Part shown: one piece after another, positions 55,606-64,000 of the stretch | Layout of the letters: the number at the start of each line of letters is the position of its first letter | Numbering within the stretch: position 1 is the first letter of the stretch | The notes under the pieces: generated by a model | Told to the model about the DNA's origin: nothing | Seen by the model: the letters and a program-made list of their open reading frames with translations, nothing else | Databases searched by the model: none | DNA from: Deefgea piscis | GTDB lineage: Bacteria > Pseudomonadota > Gammaproteobacteria > Burkholderiales > Chitinibacteraceae | Direction of reading: 5' to 3' | NCBI RefSeq assembly: GCF_013284055.1 | Contig: NZ_CP054143.1 | Span: forward strand, 2,852,001-2,916,000 | DNA length: 64,000 nt | Translations under genes and position numbers: made by a program

Positions 55606-57636
55606 TCAATCCATCAATTGTTGCTGCAAAAAAACCAAGGTACGACTGAGCTCTTGAGCGGTTTCTAGCGCCGAATAACCGTGCTGATGGCCGCCTTGCG
55701 CTTTTTCAAAAAACAGCACCTGATGTCCTTGCTCAAGCAATTTGGCCGCCATCTTCCTCGCGTGCGCCGGATGAACGCGATCATCACAGCTGGCACAGCT
55801 TAGCAATACGGCAGGATAAGTTTGCTCGCTGGCGGGGGCGACATGCTGGTACGGCGAATACGCCGCCAAAACAGCACCTTGCTCGGCAATCGCTGGGTCA
55901 CCATACTCGGCCAACCAACTGGCGCCCGCCCCTAGCTCGGGGTAGCGCAGCATATCGAGCAAAGGTGCCTCACAAACGACAGCTTTAAATAATTCAGGGC
56001 GCTGAGTCAGGCAAGCCCCGACCAATAAACCACCATGACTCCCGCCTTGAATCGCCAATCGGCGCGGAGATGTCAGCCCTTGCGCGATCAAGTCTTCAGC
56101 AATGGCAATAAAGTCATCAAAACTCACTTGCCGCGCAGCGCCTTGCGCCGCTTGATGCCAAGCGGGGCCAAATTCACCACCGCCACGAATATTGGCCACA
56201 ACAAAAGCCCCGCCTTTAGCCAACCATTGCGGACCCAGATTATCGACGTAATACGGCAACAAAGACTGCGCAAACCCACCGTAACCATACAGAAGGGTTG
56301 GTGTTTGCCCATCCAAAACCAAAGATTGATGATGCACGATAAAGTACGGAATCGGCGTGCCATCTTTGGCACGAGCAAAGCGTTGCTGTTGAATAAAATG
56401 CTGGCTATCAAAAGCCGGCAGTTGTTGGCGTAGTATTTCTGGCGTCTGTTGGCCGAGTAAATCGTAACGGTACAGCGTGGCTGGGTGCAAAAAATCGCTG
56501 TAGTTGAAATACAAAACATCAGTTTGCCAAGGCTGATCCACAAACTCGATCACGCCGCCATCAGGCAATAAATTGGGTTGCTGCTGCCACGCCCCTTGTT
56601 GCCAAACAAAGCCAAGCACCCGACTTTTAACGCAATCGAGCATCGCCACCACGATGCCGCTCAATGTGGCCTCAATGGTCTGAATGCTTTGCTGCGCGTC
56701 AGGTGCAATCAGCAACTGAATTCGCCCCAGTTTTGCGGTTTTTGCATCGCACGCCACCGCCAGCAATGCGCCGGATGGGTAATCCTGCCCTTGTCGCGAC
56801 CAATTGCTGGCCAATTTAACGATTAAATCACCATGGCTATACGCCAAAACATCACAACGTAACGGCAGCGGCAAATGCTGCAGTTGCAAGTCATCATCCA
56901 AATGGTAATAGGCTTTTTGGTCTAGGCTGTGCGCGGCTTCGATCACATCAAATGCGGTCAGGTTGCCGTCTAGAAAACGCCATGCCTGCGCCCTGAGTGA
57001 TGTTTCTGGTAGCACCACCAAATTAGCGGCGCCATCCCAGTCTTGCCCGCGCTGTAGTAACCATACCTCACACGGCAAGCCCGCTTGCGTCAGTTGGCTT
57101 TCATCCCATGCTGGCGCAACAAAAACACTATTGGCGTCTCGCCAATGAATGACATTTTTGCCAAAAGGAAAATGAAAGCCGTTTGCAACAAAACCTTGCT
57201 GCTCTACATCATATTCACGACAAACATGCCCGTCTGACCCACTCACACTCAAGCTAATAAGGCACAAATTAGCTTGCAAAATGCAGTGCGAAATCCCCGC
57301 CAGCTGCCATTCAACCCCTTCATCTGCCGCCAATTGGTCTAAGTCAAAAACAATGTGCCATTGCGGGTCGGGGCTTTGGTACGACGCCAATGTCGTGCGG
57401 CGATAAACGCCGCGCGGCCGGGTGCTGCCTTGGTAAAAGTGATACAGCCAGTCACCATGCTGGGCAAAGTACGGGATTTGCTGTTGGCTTTGGCTAAATT
57501 GCAAGATTTGCTCAGTCATTAGCGCAAATCTTGGATCAGCATCCATTGCCGCACGGCAGCGTTGATTTTGCGCCGCAATCCAGCTTTGTGCTTGGTCGTG
57601 GTCTTCAAGAAAAAGAAAAGGATCTGAGTGTGGCAT
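55606..57636 (-). CDS. Prolyl oligopeptidase family protein (S9A)
   Basis: A 676-residue cytoplasmic serine peptidase without a signal peptide: a seven-bladed propeller (about 75-400) and a C-terminal alpha/beta hydrolase. The triad is the Ser in IQGGSHGGLL (about 533), the Asp in CDDRVHPAH (about 619) and the His in GGHQHGY (about 650). GSHGG replaces the commoner GSNGG. It cleaves short proline-containing peptides. It is transcribed alone. Confidence 0.93.
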   Translation of the reverse strand: MPHSDPFLFLEDHDQAQSWIAAQNQRCRAAMDADPRFALMTEQILQFSQSQQQIPYFAQHGDWLYHFYQGSTRPRGVYRRTTLASYQSPDPQWHIVFDLDQLAADEGVEWQLAGISHCILQANLCLISLSVSGSDGHVCREYDVEQQGFVANGFHFPFGKNVIHWRDANSVFVAPAWDESQLTQAGLPCEVWLLQRGQDWDGAANLVVLPETSLRAQAWRFLDGNLTAFDVIEAAHSLDQKAYYHLDDDLQLQHLPLPLRCDVLAYSHGDLIVKLASNWSRQGQDYPSGALLAVACDAKTAKLGRIQLLIAPDAQQSIQTIEATLSGIVVAMLDCVKSRVLGFVWQQGAWQQQPNLLPDGGVIEFVDQPWQTDVLYFNYSDFLHPATLYRYDLLGQQTPEILRQQLPAFDSQHFIQQQRFARAKDGTPIPYFIVHHQSLVLDGQTPTLLYGYGGFAQSLLPYYVDNLGPQWLAKGGAFVVANIRGGGEFGPAWHQAAQGAARQVSFDDFIAIAEDLIAQGLTSPRRLAIQGGSHGGLLVGACLTQRPELFKAVVCEAPLLDMLRYPELGAGASWLAEYGDPAIAEQGAVLAAYSPYQHVAPASEQTYPAVLLSCASCDDRVHPAHARKMAAKLLEQGHQVLFFEKAQGGHQHGYSALETAQELSRTLVFLQQQLMD

Positions 57637-57694
57637 AGGCGACTACTTAACGTGAAGCGCGACAATATACGCCAATGGCGTTAGCTTTCAACGC

Positions 57695-57725
57695 AAAAAA
57701 GCCACGAGCAGGCTCGTGGCTTTTT
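57695..57725 (-). terminator. Intrinsic terminator after the PTS EIIA gene
   Basis: AGCCACGAGC and GCTCGTGGCT form a tight stem flanked by A- and T-runs. It lies 15 bases beyond the EIIA stop on the reverse strand. Confidence 0.93.
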
Positions 57726-57739
57726 AAAACGCCAACTAA

Positions 57740-58261
57740 TTACTTGGCTTTGAAGCTGTACAGTACTGTTTTGCCTGCCTCAACCGAACCGCTCGCCACA
57801 CTTTCTAGTGCTTGGAACTGATCGGCATTGGACAAAATCACTGGACTAATGATCGACGCAGCATGGGCTGCTAAATAATCAAGATCCAATTCCAAAACTG
57901 GGTCGCCCGCTTTAACACGTGCGCCTTGCTGTGCCAGACGAGTAAAACCTTGCCCGCCTAACTTCACTGTTTCGATCCCGATATGCACGATCAATTCAGC
58001 GCCTGAATCAGTCACCAATGCAAAGGCGTGATTGGTATTGAAAATCTTCACCAATTCACCATCACAAGGCGCGACAACGATTTTACCTGTAGGGCGAATG
58101 GCAACACCTTCACCAACCGCTTTACTAGCAAATGCTGCATCAGGCACTTCTTCGATCGCAATCACTTCACCACTAATCGGTGCCAAGAGGATCGTTTCAT
58201 TGCTATTTACTACGGGTGCTACGCTCGCCGCTGCTGGTGCAGCAGCAGGCGCAACTTCCAT
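57740..58261 (-). CDS. PTS EIIA component (glucose/GlcNAc family, Crr-like)
   Basis: A 173-residue EIIA. An Ala/Pro-rich N-terminal tail (1-20) precedes a Crr-like domain with ILLAPISGEV, the two active-site histidines H78 (TNHAFAL) and H93 (IVHIGIE), and GDPVLELDLDYL. It takes phosphate from HPr and passes it to the EIIB domain of the upstream gene. Its ATG overlaps the EIICB stop (TAATG), so EIICB plus EIIA look like a split version of the three-domain NagE. It may also have regulatory partners as in E. coli. Confidence 0.92.
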   Translation of the reverse strand: MEVAPAAAPAAASVAPVVNSNETILLAPISGEVIAIEEVPDAAFASKAVGEGVAIRPTGKIVVAPCDGELVKIFNTNHAFALVTDSGAELIVHIGIETVKLGGQGFTRLAQQGARVKAGDPVLELDLDYLAAHAASIISPVILSNADQFQALESVASGSVEAGKTVLYSFKAK

Positions 58262-59763
58262 TACTTTTTTGCTGAAGACGCCAACTGAATCCGCAAAGCA
58301 TCAGCAATCAATTCAGCTTTAGGGCCAACAATGATTTGTACACTTTGTTTGTTCAATTTAATCACGCCACTGGCACCCAAGCTTTTTGCTGCAGCTTCGT
58401 TCACCAAGTCAGCGTCAACCACTGACAAACGCAAACGAGTGATACATGCATCAACGTTGGTTACATTGCTCGCGCCACCAACCACAGTCACATACGCCAT
58501 GGCCAATTCGGCAGTGCTACCAGAGGCAACGGCAGCAGAAGCAGCTGCAGATTCTGGTGTTGCGATTTCTTCGATGATTTCGTCTTCACGACCTGGTGTT
58601 TTCAAGTTCATCGCAGTGATCGCTGCACGGAAAGCGAAGTAGTACACCGCAAAGAATACAGCGCCTTGACCTAACAACATAAACCAGTCTTTGGCCAATG
58701 GGTTGCGCGAAGACAAGACCATATCCACCAAACCAGCACTAAAGCCAAAACCAGCAATCCATTGCATGCTTGCAGCGATGTAAACCGATACACCTGTCAA
58801 GAACGCGTGCAATACATACAATACAGGTGCTACGAACATGAATGAGAATTCAAGCGGTTCAGTCACACCGGTAAAGAATGAAGCAAAACCAGCGGCGATC
58901 ATGATTGATGCAACGCGTGCTTTGTTTTCAGGTTTTGCAGTGTGGTAAATCGCCAATGCAGCGCCTGGCAAGCCAAACATCATGATTGGGAAGAAACCAG
59001 CTTGGTAGATACCAGTCACACCGATAACTGCTTTGCCTTCAGCGATAGATTTAGCACCGCCCAAGAAGTTAGGGATATCGTTAATACCGGCAACGTCAAA
59101 CCAAAACACTGAGTTCAGGGCGTGATGCAAGCCAACTGGAATCAACAGACGGTTAAAGAAGGCATAGATACCAGCACCTGTAGGGCCCATATCTTTAATG
59201 CTCATACCGAAGTTAACCAAGCCGTTGTAAATCACTGGCCAAATCGCCATCAAGATAAAGGCAACAACAATCATCACAAACGAAGTGATGATTGGCACAC
59301 AACGACGGCCACTAAAGAAGGCCAAGGCTTTGTGCAACTCAACTTGGCTAAAGCGGTTGTAAATTTCAGCCGCGATCACACCCGTTAAGATACCGATAAA
59401 TTGGTTATTGATTTTACCAAAAGCGACAGGCACGTCTTTGAGTGCAATGCCTTCGATTTGCGATACCGCGCCTGGCGACAATAGTGTCGTCAAAACGTAG
59501 TAACCCACCAAACCGGCCAGTGCCGCAGCACCGTCTTTATCTTTTGACATACCGTATGCAACACCGACTGCGAACAAGATCGACATATTGTCGATGATCG
59601 CAGCACCGGCCTTGATCAAAAAGGCTGCAGTGGCGCTATCCGCACCCCAGCCGTTTGGATCAAGCCAGTAACCGATACCCATCATAATTGCGGCGGCTGG
59701 CAAAGTAGCCACCGGCACCATCAGCGCACGGCCGATTTTTTGTAAATAACCTAAAATATTCAC
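58261..59763 (-). CDS. nagE: PTS N-acetylglucosamine transporter EIICB (NagE-like)
   Basis: A 500-residue permease. The EIIC domain (about 1-385) has about ten hydrophobic segments and the substrate motifs NRLLIPVGLHHALN and TGVTEPLEFSF; NLKTPGRED links to EIIB (about 415-495), with its phosphocysteine in DACITRLRLSV. Similarity to E. coli NagE is closer than to PtsG, especially in the linker and in LGASGVIKLNKQSVQ. It imports GlcNAc as GlcNAc-6-P, fitting a chitin user. Glucose specificity remains possible. Confidence 0.88.
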   Translation of the reverse strand: MNILGYLQKIGRALMVPVATLPAAAIMMGIGYWLDPNGWGADSATAAFLIKAGAAIIDNMSILFAVGVAYGMSKDKDGAAALAGLVGYYVLTTLLSPGAVSQIEGIALKDVPVAFGKINNQFIGILTGVIAAEIYNRFSQVELHKALAFFSGRRCVPIITSFVMIVVAFILMAIWPVIYNGLVNFGMSIKDMGPTGAGIYAFFNRLLIPVGLHHALNSVFWFDVAGINDIPNFLGGAKSIAEGKAVIGVTGIYQAGFFPIMMFGLPGAALAIYHTAKPENKARVASIMIAAGFASFFTGVTEPLEFSFMFVAPVLYVLHAFLTGVSVYIAASMQWIAGFGFSAGLVDMVLSSRNPLAKDWFMLLGQGAVFFAVYYFAFRAAITAMNLKTPGREDEIIEEIATPESAAASAAVASGSTAELAMAYVTVVGGASNVTNVDACITRLRLSVVDADLVNEAAAKSLGASGVIKLNKQSVQIIVGPKAELIADALRIQLASSAKK

Positions 59764-60294
59764 GACGCATCCCCTTTTTTACATGTTCACCAAAATGGTG
59801 ATCTGCACCATGACTGCATGCAGTGTTATTCGCTCGTAGAAGAAACAGCTGAACTTATTCATGCCCTTTGTATTTAGCAATCAACCGCAGATTGAAAATA
59901 CGCAGTACTGAACCCACTTCTATAACAAGACTTGATCCTTTTGATGTCATTACGGCCTGACACTTTGTGGTTCACCTTGCTATTGGCTCAGCGTTTATTT
60001 GCATGAATGGTTTCGATCTTTGTCGATACTTTTTCCAGAACAACCAAAACCCAAACTCATTCTCTGCTACAAGTTTTCCCATATTGTTGAGTTTGCTCAA
60101 CAAGCTCAATGGCATTTGCAACTTCTTAAACATTTGTTACATTAAATTACATATAAAGATGTAATTTAAGGCAAATAAAATTCCAACAGCATCAAAAACG
60201 CCAATATTTCATGCTTTGAATGGAATAAGTCGGTTTCGTGAGTGAATTGCTTCGGTTAGAATGATTCCCTTTTGCTCACTGGTAAAATTTGCTC
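59764..60294. promoter_or_regulatory. 531-base divergent region nagE-dapA with operator-like palindromes
   Basis: No gene is seen. Candidate sites near nagE: ATGGTG-N5-CACCAT (59795-59811) and the perfect palindrome ACTGCATGCAGT (59813-59824). Further off: TTGTTGAG-N4-CTCAACAA (60084-60103) and a perfect 10-bp repeat TAAATTACAT-N6-ATGTAATTTA (60143-60168). Control by a GlcNAc-responsive repressor is plausible, but none of these matches a remembered NagC or DasR site. Confidence 0.4.
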
Positions 60295-61170
60295 ATGCTC
60301 ACAGGAAGCCTAGTTGCATTAGTCACTCCGATGGATGCGGATGGTCAAATCAATTTCTCAGCGCTTAGAAAGCTGGTCGATTGGCATATTGAACAAGGCA
60401 CCGACGGTTTAGTGGCCGTTGGCACAACAGGAGAGTCACCTACTGTCTCAGTGGATGAACATATTGAGATTGTTAAAGTGGTCGTCGAACAAGCGGCGGG
60501 CCGTGTTCCTGTCATTGCGGGCACCGGAGCGAATTCAACCCGCGAAGCCATTCACCTCTCACAACGTGCGTTGTCAGTTGGTGCCAACTACGGTCTAAGC
60601 GTGGTCCCTTATTACAACAAACCATCACAGCATGGTTTGTATTTACACTTTAAAGCCATCGCAGAAAACACCGCCTTGCCAACCCTGCTGTATAACGTGC
60701 CAGGGCGCACGGTGTGTGACTTATCGAACGATACTGCACTGCAATTGGCGCAATTGCCCAATATCGTTGGGATTAAAGACGCGACTGGCAATATGGAGCG
60801 AGCCGCAGATTTAATGCTGCGTGCGCCAAAAGATTTTGCCTTTTATAGCGGCGACGATGCGTCAACACTGCCCTTTATTTTGCTGGGCGGGCACGGCACA
60901 ATTTCAGTGACCGCCAATGTGGCACCGAAAGCCATGCATGAAATGTGTGCGGCGGCATTAAACGGCGACATTCAAACCGCAAAAAGCATTAATGATCGTT
61001 TGCAAGGTCTACATAAACACTTATTTATCGAAGCCAATCCGATCCCAGTTAAGTGGGCACTAGAAACAATGGGCCGGGTTCCAGAAGGGATTCGTCTACC
61101 ATTAACTCGCCTTACAGAGAGTGCTCAGGGTATAGTGCGCCAAGCGCTTATTCAGGCCGGTGCTTTATAA
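60295..61170 (+). CDS. dapA: 4-hydroxy-tetrahydrodipicolinate synthase
   Basis: A 291-residue TIM-barrel aldolase: [13 protein letters not shown] start, GTTGESPT, the Tyr in LYNVPGRT and the Schiff-base Lys in [10 protein letters not shown]. It condenses pyruvate with aspartate semialdehyde, the first step to lysine and DAP, and works with dapC and dapD of this window. The ATG at 60295 is chosen over a TTG two codons upstream. Confidence 0.97.
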   Translation: MLTGSLVALVTPMDADGQINFSALRKLVDWHIEQGTDGLVAVGTTGESPTVSVDEHIEIVKVVVEQAAGRVPVIAGTGANSTREAIHLSQRALSVGANYGLSVVPYYNKPSQHGLYLHFKAIAENTALPTLLYNVPGRTVCDLSNDTALQLAQLPNIVGIKDATGNMERAADLMLRAPKDFAFYSGDDASTLPFILLGGHGTISVTANVAPKAMHEMCAAALNGDIQTAKSINDRLQGLHKHLFIEANPIPVKWALETMGRVPEGIRLPLTRLTESAQGIVRQALIQAGAL

Positions 61171-61201
61171 CTTTGTGTCGTCCACATTTATGGATACAAA
61201 C

Positions 61202-62350
61202 ATGCAGCAAAAGAAATTAGCTTTATATCTATCAAGTGCATTCATGATTGGCAGCCTAATGGGTTGCTCAACCGATCAACTTCTCATGCAAAGCAAAGTT
61301 GATTACCGTGGTGGCAGCGATAATTTAGCGAAAAACGCGCTCGAAGTACCGCCCGATCTAACTGCGGTGAGTGTAAATGCTAACTATGCGGTTCCGAAGA
61401 GCGCCGTTTTGGCCAATGAAGCGCAAGCGCAGAAAACCAGCGGCAACAACGGTAGCGTGCTGCCGGTCTATGAAAACGCCAAGATCATGCAAGCCAACGG
61501 CGCACGCTGGCTGGTGGTTAAGGGTGACCCGGCTAAAATTTGGCCTGAATTGCGTGAGTTTTGGCTCAGCAATGGCTTTTTGCTCACACAAGACAATGAG
61601 CAAACTGGGGTTATGGAAACGGATTGGCTAGAGAATCGCGCCGCTTTGCCGGGCGACTTTGTCACCAATTTATTACGTAAAGTGGCCGATGGTTTCATCT
61701 CTACGGGTGAGCTCGATCGTTACCGCACGCGCATCGAACGCGGCACTGAGCCAGGTACGGTTGAAATTTATGTCACACATCGCGGTATGCGTGAAGTGTT
61801 TGCCGATGGCTCAGAAGAAGCTAAAGTCTCTGCCGCTGGCGGCGGCGGCAAAACCATCTGGACGCCACGTCCTTCAGATCCTGAATTAGACGCTGAAATG
61901 CTTAAATTGATGTTGCAGCAATTTGGCATGAGCAAAGAACAAGCCACGACGGCGATGCAAACAGCAACCACGATTCCATCACGTGCTGCGCTCAACCCTG
62001 CGGGCAATCAACTCGAACTTAAAGATACTTACGATCGCGCTTGGCGCCGTGTTGGCCTAGCCTTTGATCGAATTGGTTATACCGTAGAAGATCGCAATCG
62101 CAATGAAGGCACATTTATTGTGCAACGTGCTGCTGCGAATATTTCGAAAGAAAAAGAAACCGATTACCTAGGTAGCTTGGCATTTTGGCGTAGCAAAGAA
62201 AATCCAAAAGAAACACCGATGCAGCAATATCAAGTTCAGTTAAAACAAGAGCTAGATCGCACTCGTATCACGGCAAAACCACTCAATGGTGGCGCAAACG
62301 ATGCAAACAGCAAACAAATCTTGCAAGACTTGCTGCAGCAATTGAAATAA
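61202..62350 (+). CDS. bamC: Outer membrane protein assembly factor BamC
   Basis: A lipoprotein of about 382 residues: signal peptide MQQKKLALYLSSAFMIGSLMGC with lipobox LMGC, an extended N-terminal region (YRGGSDNLAKNALEVPPDLTA, the part that contacts BamD in E. coli) and two helix-grip domains. It is a BAM complex accessory. The ATG at 61202 fits the signal peptide; 61190 is an alternative. dapA-bamC order is conserved in proteobacteria. Confidence 0.92.
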   Translation: MQQKKLALYLSSAFMIGSLMGCSTDQLLMQSKVDYRGGSDNLAKNALEVPPDLTAVSVNANYAVPKSAVLANEAQAQKTSGNNGSVLPVYENAKIMQANGARWLVVKGDPAKIWPELREFWLSNGFLLTQDNEQTGVMETDWLENRAALPGDFVTNLLRKVADGFISTGELDRYRTRIERGTEPGTVEIYVTHRGMREVFADGSEEAKVSAAGGGGKTIWTPRPSDPELDAEMLKLMLQQFGMSKEQATTAMQTATTIPSRAALNPAGNQLELKDTYDRAWRRVGLAFDRIGYTVEDRNRNEGTFIVQRAAANISKEKETDYLGSLAFWRSKENPKETPMQQYQVQLKQELDRTRITAKPLNGGANDANSKQILQDLLQQLK

Positions 62351-62358
62351 ACGCCAAT

Positions 62359-62430
62359 ACACACTGTGCGCTATTGCGATAGCACACTGTGTGTAACCAT
62401 AAAAAAATCGACCCGAAGGTCGATTTTTTT
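62359..62430. terminator. Tandem hairpins between bamC and the phasin gene
   Basis: A long imperfect stem (62359-62374 with 62379-62394, 14 of 16 positions paired or one G-U) is followed by AAAAAAATCGACC/GGTCGATTTTTTT (62401-62430), a terminator with T-runs on both strands serving the convergent genes. Confidence 0.85.
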
Positions 62431-62445
62431 ATGCGTCAAACCGAA

Positions 62446-62982
62446 TTATTTTGCCGCGTGAGCAACAGTTTTTGCGCTGGTTTCTACTGCAGCAACAGTG
62501 GCATCAGTGAGGTTAGTCACAATGCGTTGGCTGGTTTTATTGATGGCATCGTAAGCGCTGCTTGCACTCTCAACCGCTTTTTTCATTGCCGCAACTGCTG
62601 GGCTAGCCGCTGGCGTTTGTGCTACAGCTTTGTCCAAGCTAGACACTAGATTTTTGTTGAATTCAAGTACTTGCTCTTCAACTAATTTATTCAATTCAGC
62701 TTGAGTGCTGCTAGCTGCTTCATAAACGGTACGAGCAACAGCAATGCTTTTCTCAACATTAGGTTGCGCCAAGCCTTTTTGTAATTCAACCAATTCTTGA
62801 ACCGACTTAACACCCGACAAAGCTTTTGCTGTTTTTGCGTTTTCAGTCAACAAATCACGTGCAATACCCATTTGCAATTGGAACAAACGCTCAGCACCGC
62901 TCAAAGCGATATTAGTTAAACGTAAAGATTTTTCTAGTTGGGCTTGGCCAAGATCAGCAAACTGTTGTTGAGTATTAAACAT
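62446..62982 (-). CDS. phaP: Phasin family protein
   Basis: A 178-residue helical, Ala-rich phasin: MFNTQQQFADLGQAQLEKSLRLTNIALSGAERLFQLQ is the usual N-terminus of betaproteobacterial PhaP, followed by amphipathic helices and an Ala/Lys-rich tail. It coats polyhydroxyalkanoate granules, so PHA storage is implied. The ATG at 62982 has GGAG 8 bases upstream; earlier in-frame starts add unconserved residues. Confidence 0.93.
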   Translation of the reverse strand: MFNTQQQFADLGQAQLEKSLRLTNIALSGAERLFQLQMGIARDLLTENAKTAKALSGVKSVQELVELQKGLAQPNVEKSIAVARTVYEAASSTQAELNKLVEEQVLEFNKNLVSSLDKAVAQTPAASPAVAAMKKAVESASSAYDAINKTSQRIVTNLTDATVAAVETSAKTVAHAAK

Positions 62983-63076
62983 GTAGAATCTCCAAATGGT
63001 TGAATTGTGCACTGCATCAATGGTCATTTTTAGCTTGCGGCCATCGAATGTCAAGTTTTATTTGTGCAGCGCACCA

Positions 63077-64000
63077 TTAACCACTGAGTTGCTTTTGTTT
63101 GATGGCCAAAATCGCCTGATTGCGCAGCGTTTTTAGTAAATTAAGCTGCTCTGGCGCAATGACTAAAGATTGTGCCTGACATTTGTCTGCGTAAAACAAA
63201 CCAATGGTTTTTTTATCTAGCACCAAAGGAAATACAATCAAAGTTTGCGCTGGCACGAGCGCTCGATACCAAGCAGGAATCCGATCAGTAATATTCTTGG
63301 CATTAATATCCTCAACTAGCACATCCGCTTGCTGCGCGATCACCCATTGAAATACGTCGAGCACCGGCTCTAATTTAAATTGAAACTGCGGCAAAATCCG
63401 TTCAATTTCCGTACCAAATCCAAATCGTGCCACCATCCCTGCTGACTTGATGTCTCGCGTACAAAATAAAACCCGCTCAAAACCCACACTGCGATACATG
63501 GTTTCTAAGATCATTCGCAGCACATCGTTTAATTTAAACTCTCCCACCATGGTATTGGTGATGTCTTGCACCCCAGCGGCTAAGCTGGCGGCGGCGTTAG
63601 GCGTTGATGCCGGCTCTTGCAAACGAATTGCGGCCGCTTGCATGCCATCGACTTCTACGCCCTCGGTAGGTATATCGCCGTGCATCACGAGTTTCTTAAT
63701 GCTGCGGGCAAATACACTACCTTGAATATCGACCCCCAGAATCGACAAATAAGACAAATATTGCTGTGCCGCAGATCGCAGCACCTCATGATAAGCAGCC
63801 TCTTTGAAAGCAACTGCTCCGGCATAGCGCTGAGCTACTTGCTGTAAATGCGTCGTTGACGCCTTGCCCGACATACCGACCAAGGGCAATAAATCAGAAG
63901 ATAAATTAGCAAATACGCGTAAACGGTCTGCTTGATTTTGGGGAACATGCCGCACGCTTGGCAATTCACGTAGGCTTTGGGTGATCCGCTCCGGGAAATG
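63077..64000 (-). CDS. GAF-domain protein, C-terminal part (partial; possible HDOD signalling protein)
   Basis: The frame is open to the window edge on the 5' side, giving about 308 residues. The C-terminal 165 residues resemble a GAF domain (LNDVLRMILETMYRSVGFERVLFC, then LIVFPLVLDKKTIGLFYADK). The part before it (ERITQSLRELPSVRHVPQNQADRLRVFANLSSDLLPL) resembles segments found after HDOD domains in betaproteobacterial signalling proteins. The missing N-terminus decides its class (HDOD or kinase fusion). Confidence 0.7.
   Translation of the reverse strand, partial: HFPERITQSLRELPSVRHVPQNQADRLRVFANLSSDLLPLVGMSGKASTTHLQQVAQRYAGAVAFKEAAYHEVLRSAAQQYLSYLSILGVDIQGSVFARSIKKLVMHGDIPTEGVEVDGMQAAAIRLQEPASTPNAAASLAAGVQDITNTMVGEFKLNDVLRMILETMYRSVGFERVLFCTRDIKSAGMVARFGFGTEIERILPQFQFKLEPVLDVFQWVIAQQADVLVEDINAKNITDRIPAWYRALVPAQTLIVFPLVLDKKTIGLFYADKCQAQSLVIAPEQLNLLKTLRNQAILAIKQKQLSG

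Noticed and set aside
59967-60164. 65-residue open frame between nagE and dapA
   Set aside because: It is AT-rich, has no ribosome-binding site and runs through the operator-like palindromes; the residue pattern is not protein-like.
1-64000. Mobile element, prophage, CRISPR array or defence island
   Set aside because: No transposase, integrase, phage or Cas-like proteins, no regularly spaced repeats and no abrupt compositional change; the content is core housekeeping throughout.

Overview
The window reads as an ordinary chromosomal stretch of a Gram-negative betaproteobacterium. Gene content and order (cmk-rpsA-ihfB-lapA-lapB-pyrF-rfaE1, ribF-ileS-lspA-ispH, surE-pcm-nlpD-rpoS, dapA-bamC, a phasin) fit the order Neisseriales. 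A split N-acetylglucosamine PTS, an AdhE and roughly 50% GC by eye suggest a chitin-using, facultatively fermenting member of Chitinibacteraceae (Deefgea, Chitinibacter or Iodobacter type). That taxonomic call is inference. No transposase, integrase, phage gene, CRISPR array, rRNA or tRNA was seen, and codon use looks even throughout.

Layout: 1-8871 holds the 3' end of glyA and a long forward operon-like run: nrdR, ribD, a small zinc-ribbon protein, ribE, ribBX, ribH, nusB, thiL, pgpA, uvrC, pgsA. Most junctions are ATGA or TAATG overlaps. 8989-13197 carries an MFS transporter, a DAHP-synthase-like protein lacking every expected metal ligand, tyrA and an aldo/keto reductase. 13266-19372 is cmk, rpsA, ihfB, lapA, lapB, pyrF, rfaE1. 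19432-27395 is mostly reverse: a diguanylate cyclase, ispH, lspA, ileS, ribF, flgA. 27456-37839 is forward: rmuC, acnB, a lone Rieske oxygenase, a DMT exporter, surE, pcm, nlpD, rpoS. 37966-44774 is mostly reverse: dapD, dapC, msrA, queF, a LexA-type repressor, a small ribbon-helix-helix-like protein and rlmG, with dusC on the forward strand. 45478-55541 is adhE, lolC, lolD, tyrS, a reverse methyltransferase, a mepM-like endopeptidase, anmK and a DUF2164 protein. 55606-64000 has a prolyl oligopeptidase, the EIIA and EIICB of a GlcNAc PTS, dapA, bamC, a phasin and the end of a GAF-domain protein.

The genes form a core metabolic and envelope set: riboflavin and FAD synthesis (ribD/E/BX/H plus ribF), lysine and peptidoglycan precursors (dapA, dapC, dapD, anmK, mepM, nlpD), lipoprotein maturation and transport (lspA, lolC, lolD, bamC), LPS (lapA, lapB, rfaE1) and stress control (rpoS, lexA-type, msrA, surE, pcm).

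The most unusual items are the DAHP-synthase-like protein at 10294-11310, whose four metal ligands and PEP-binding loop are all substituted, and its leader, where alternative RNA hairpins could hide or free the ribosome-binding site. Others are a LexA-type gene with a GAAC-N4-GTTC palindrome upstream, a zinc-ribbon micro-protein inside the riboflavin operon, structured inverted repeats in the long gaps before adhE and between the nag PTS and dapA, and imperfect palindromes bounded by GGTAT and ATACC at several gene ends.
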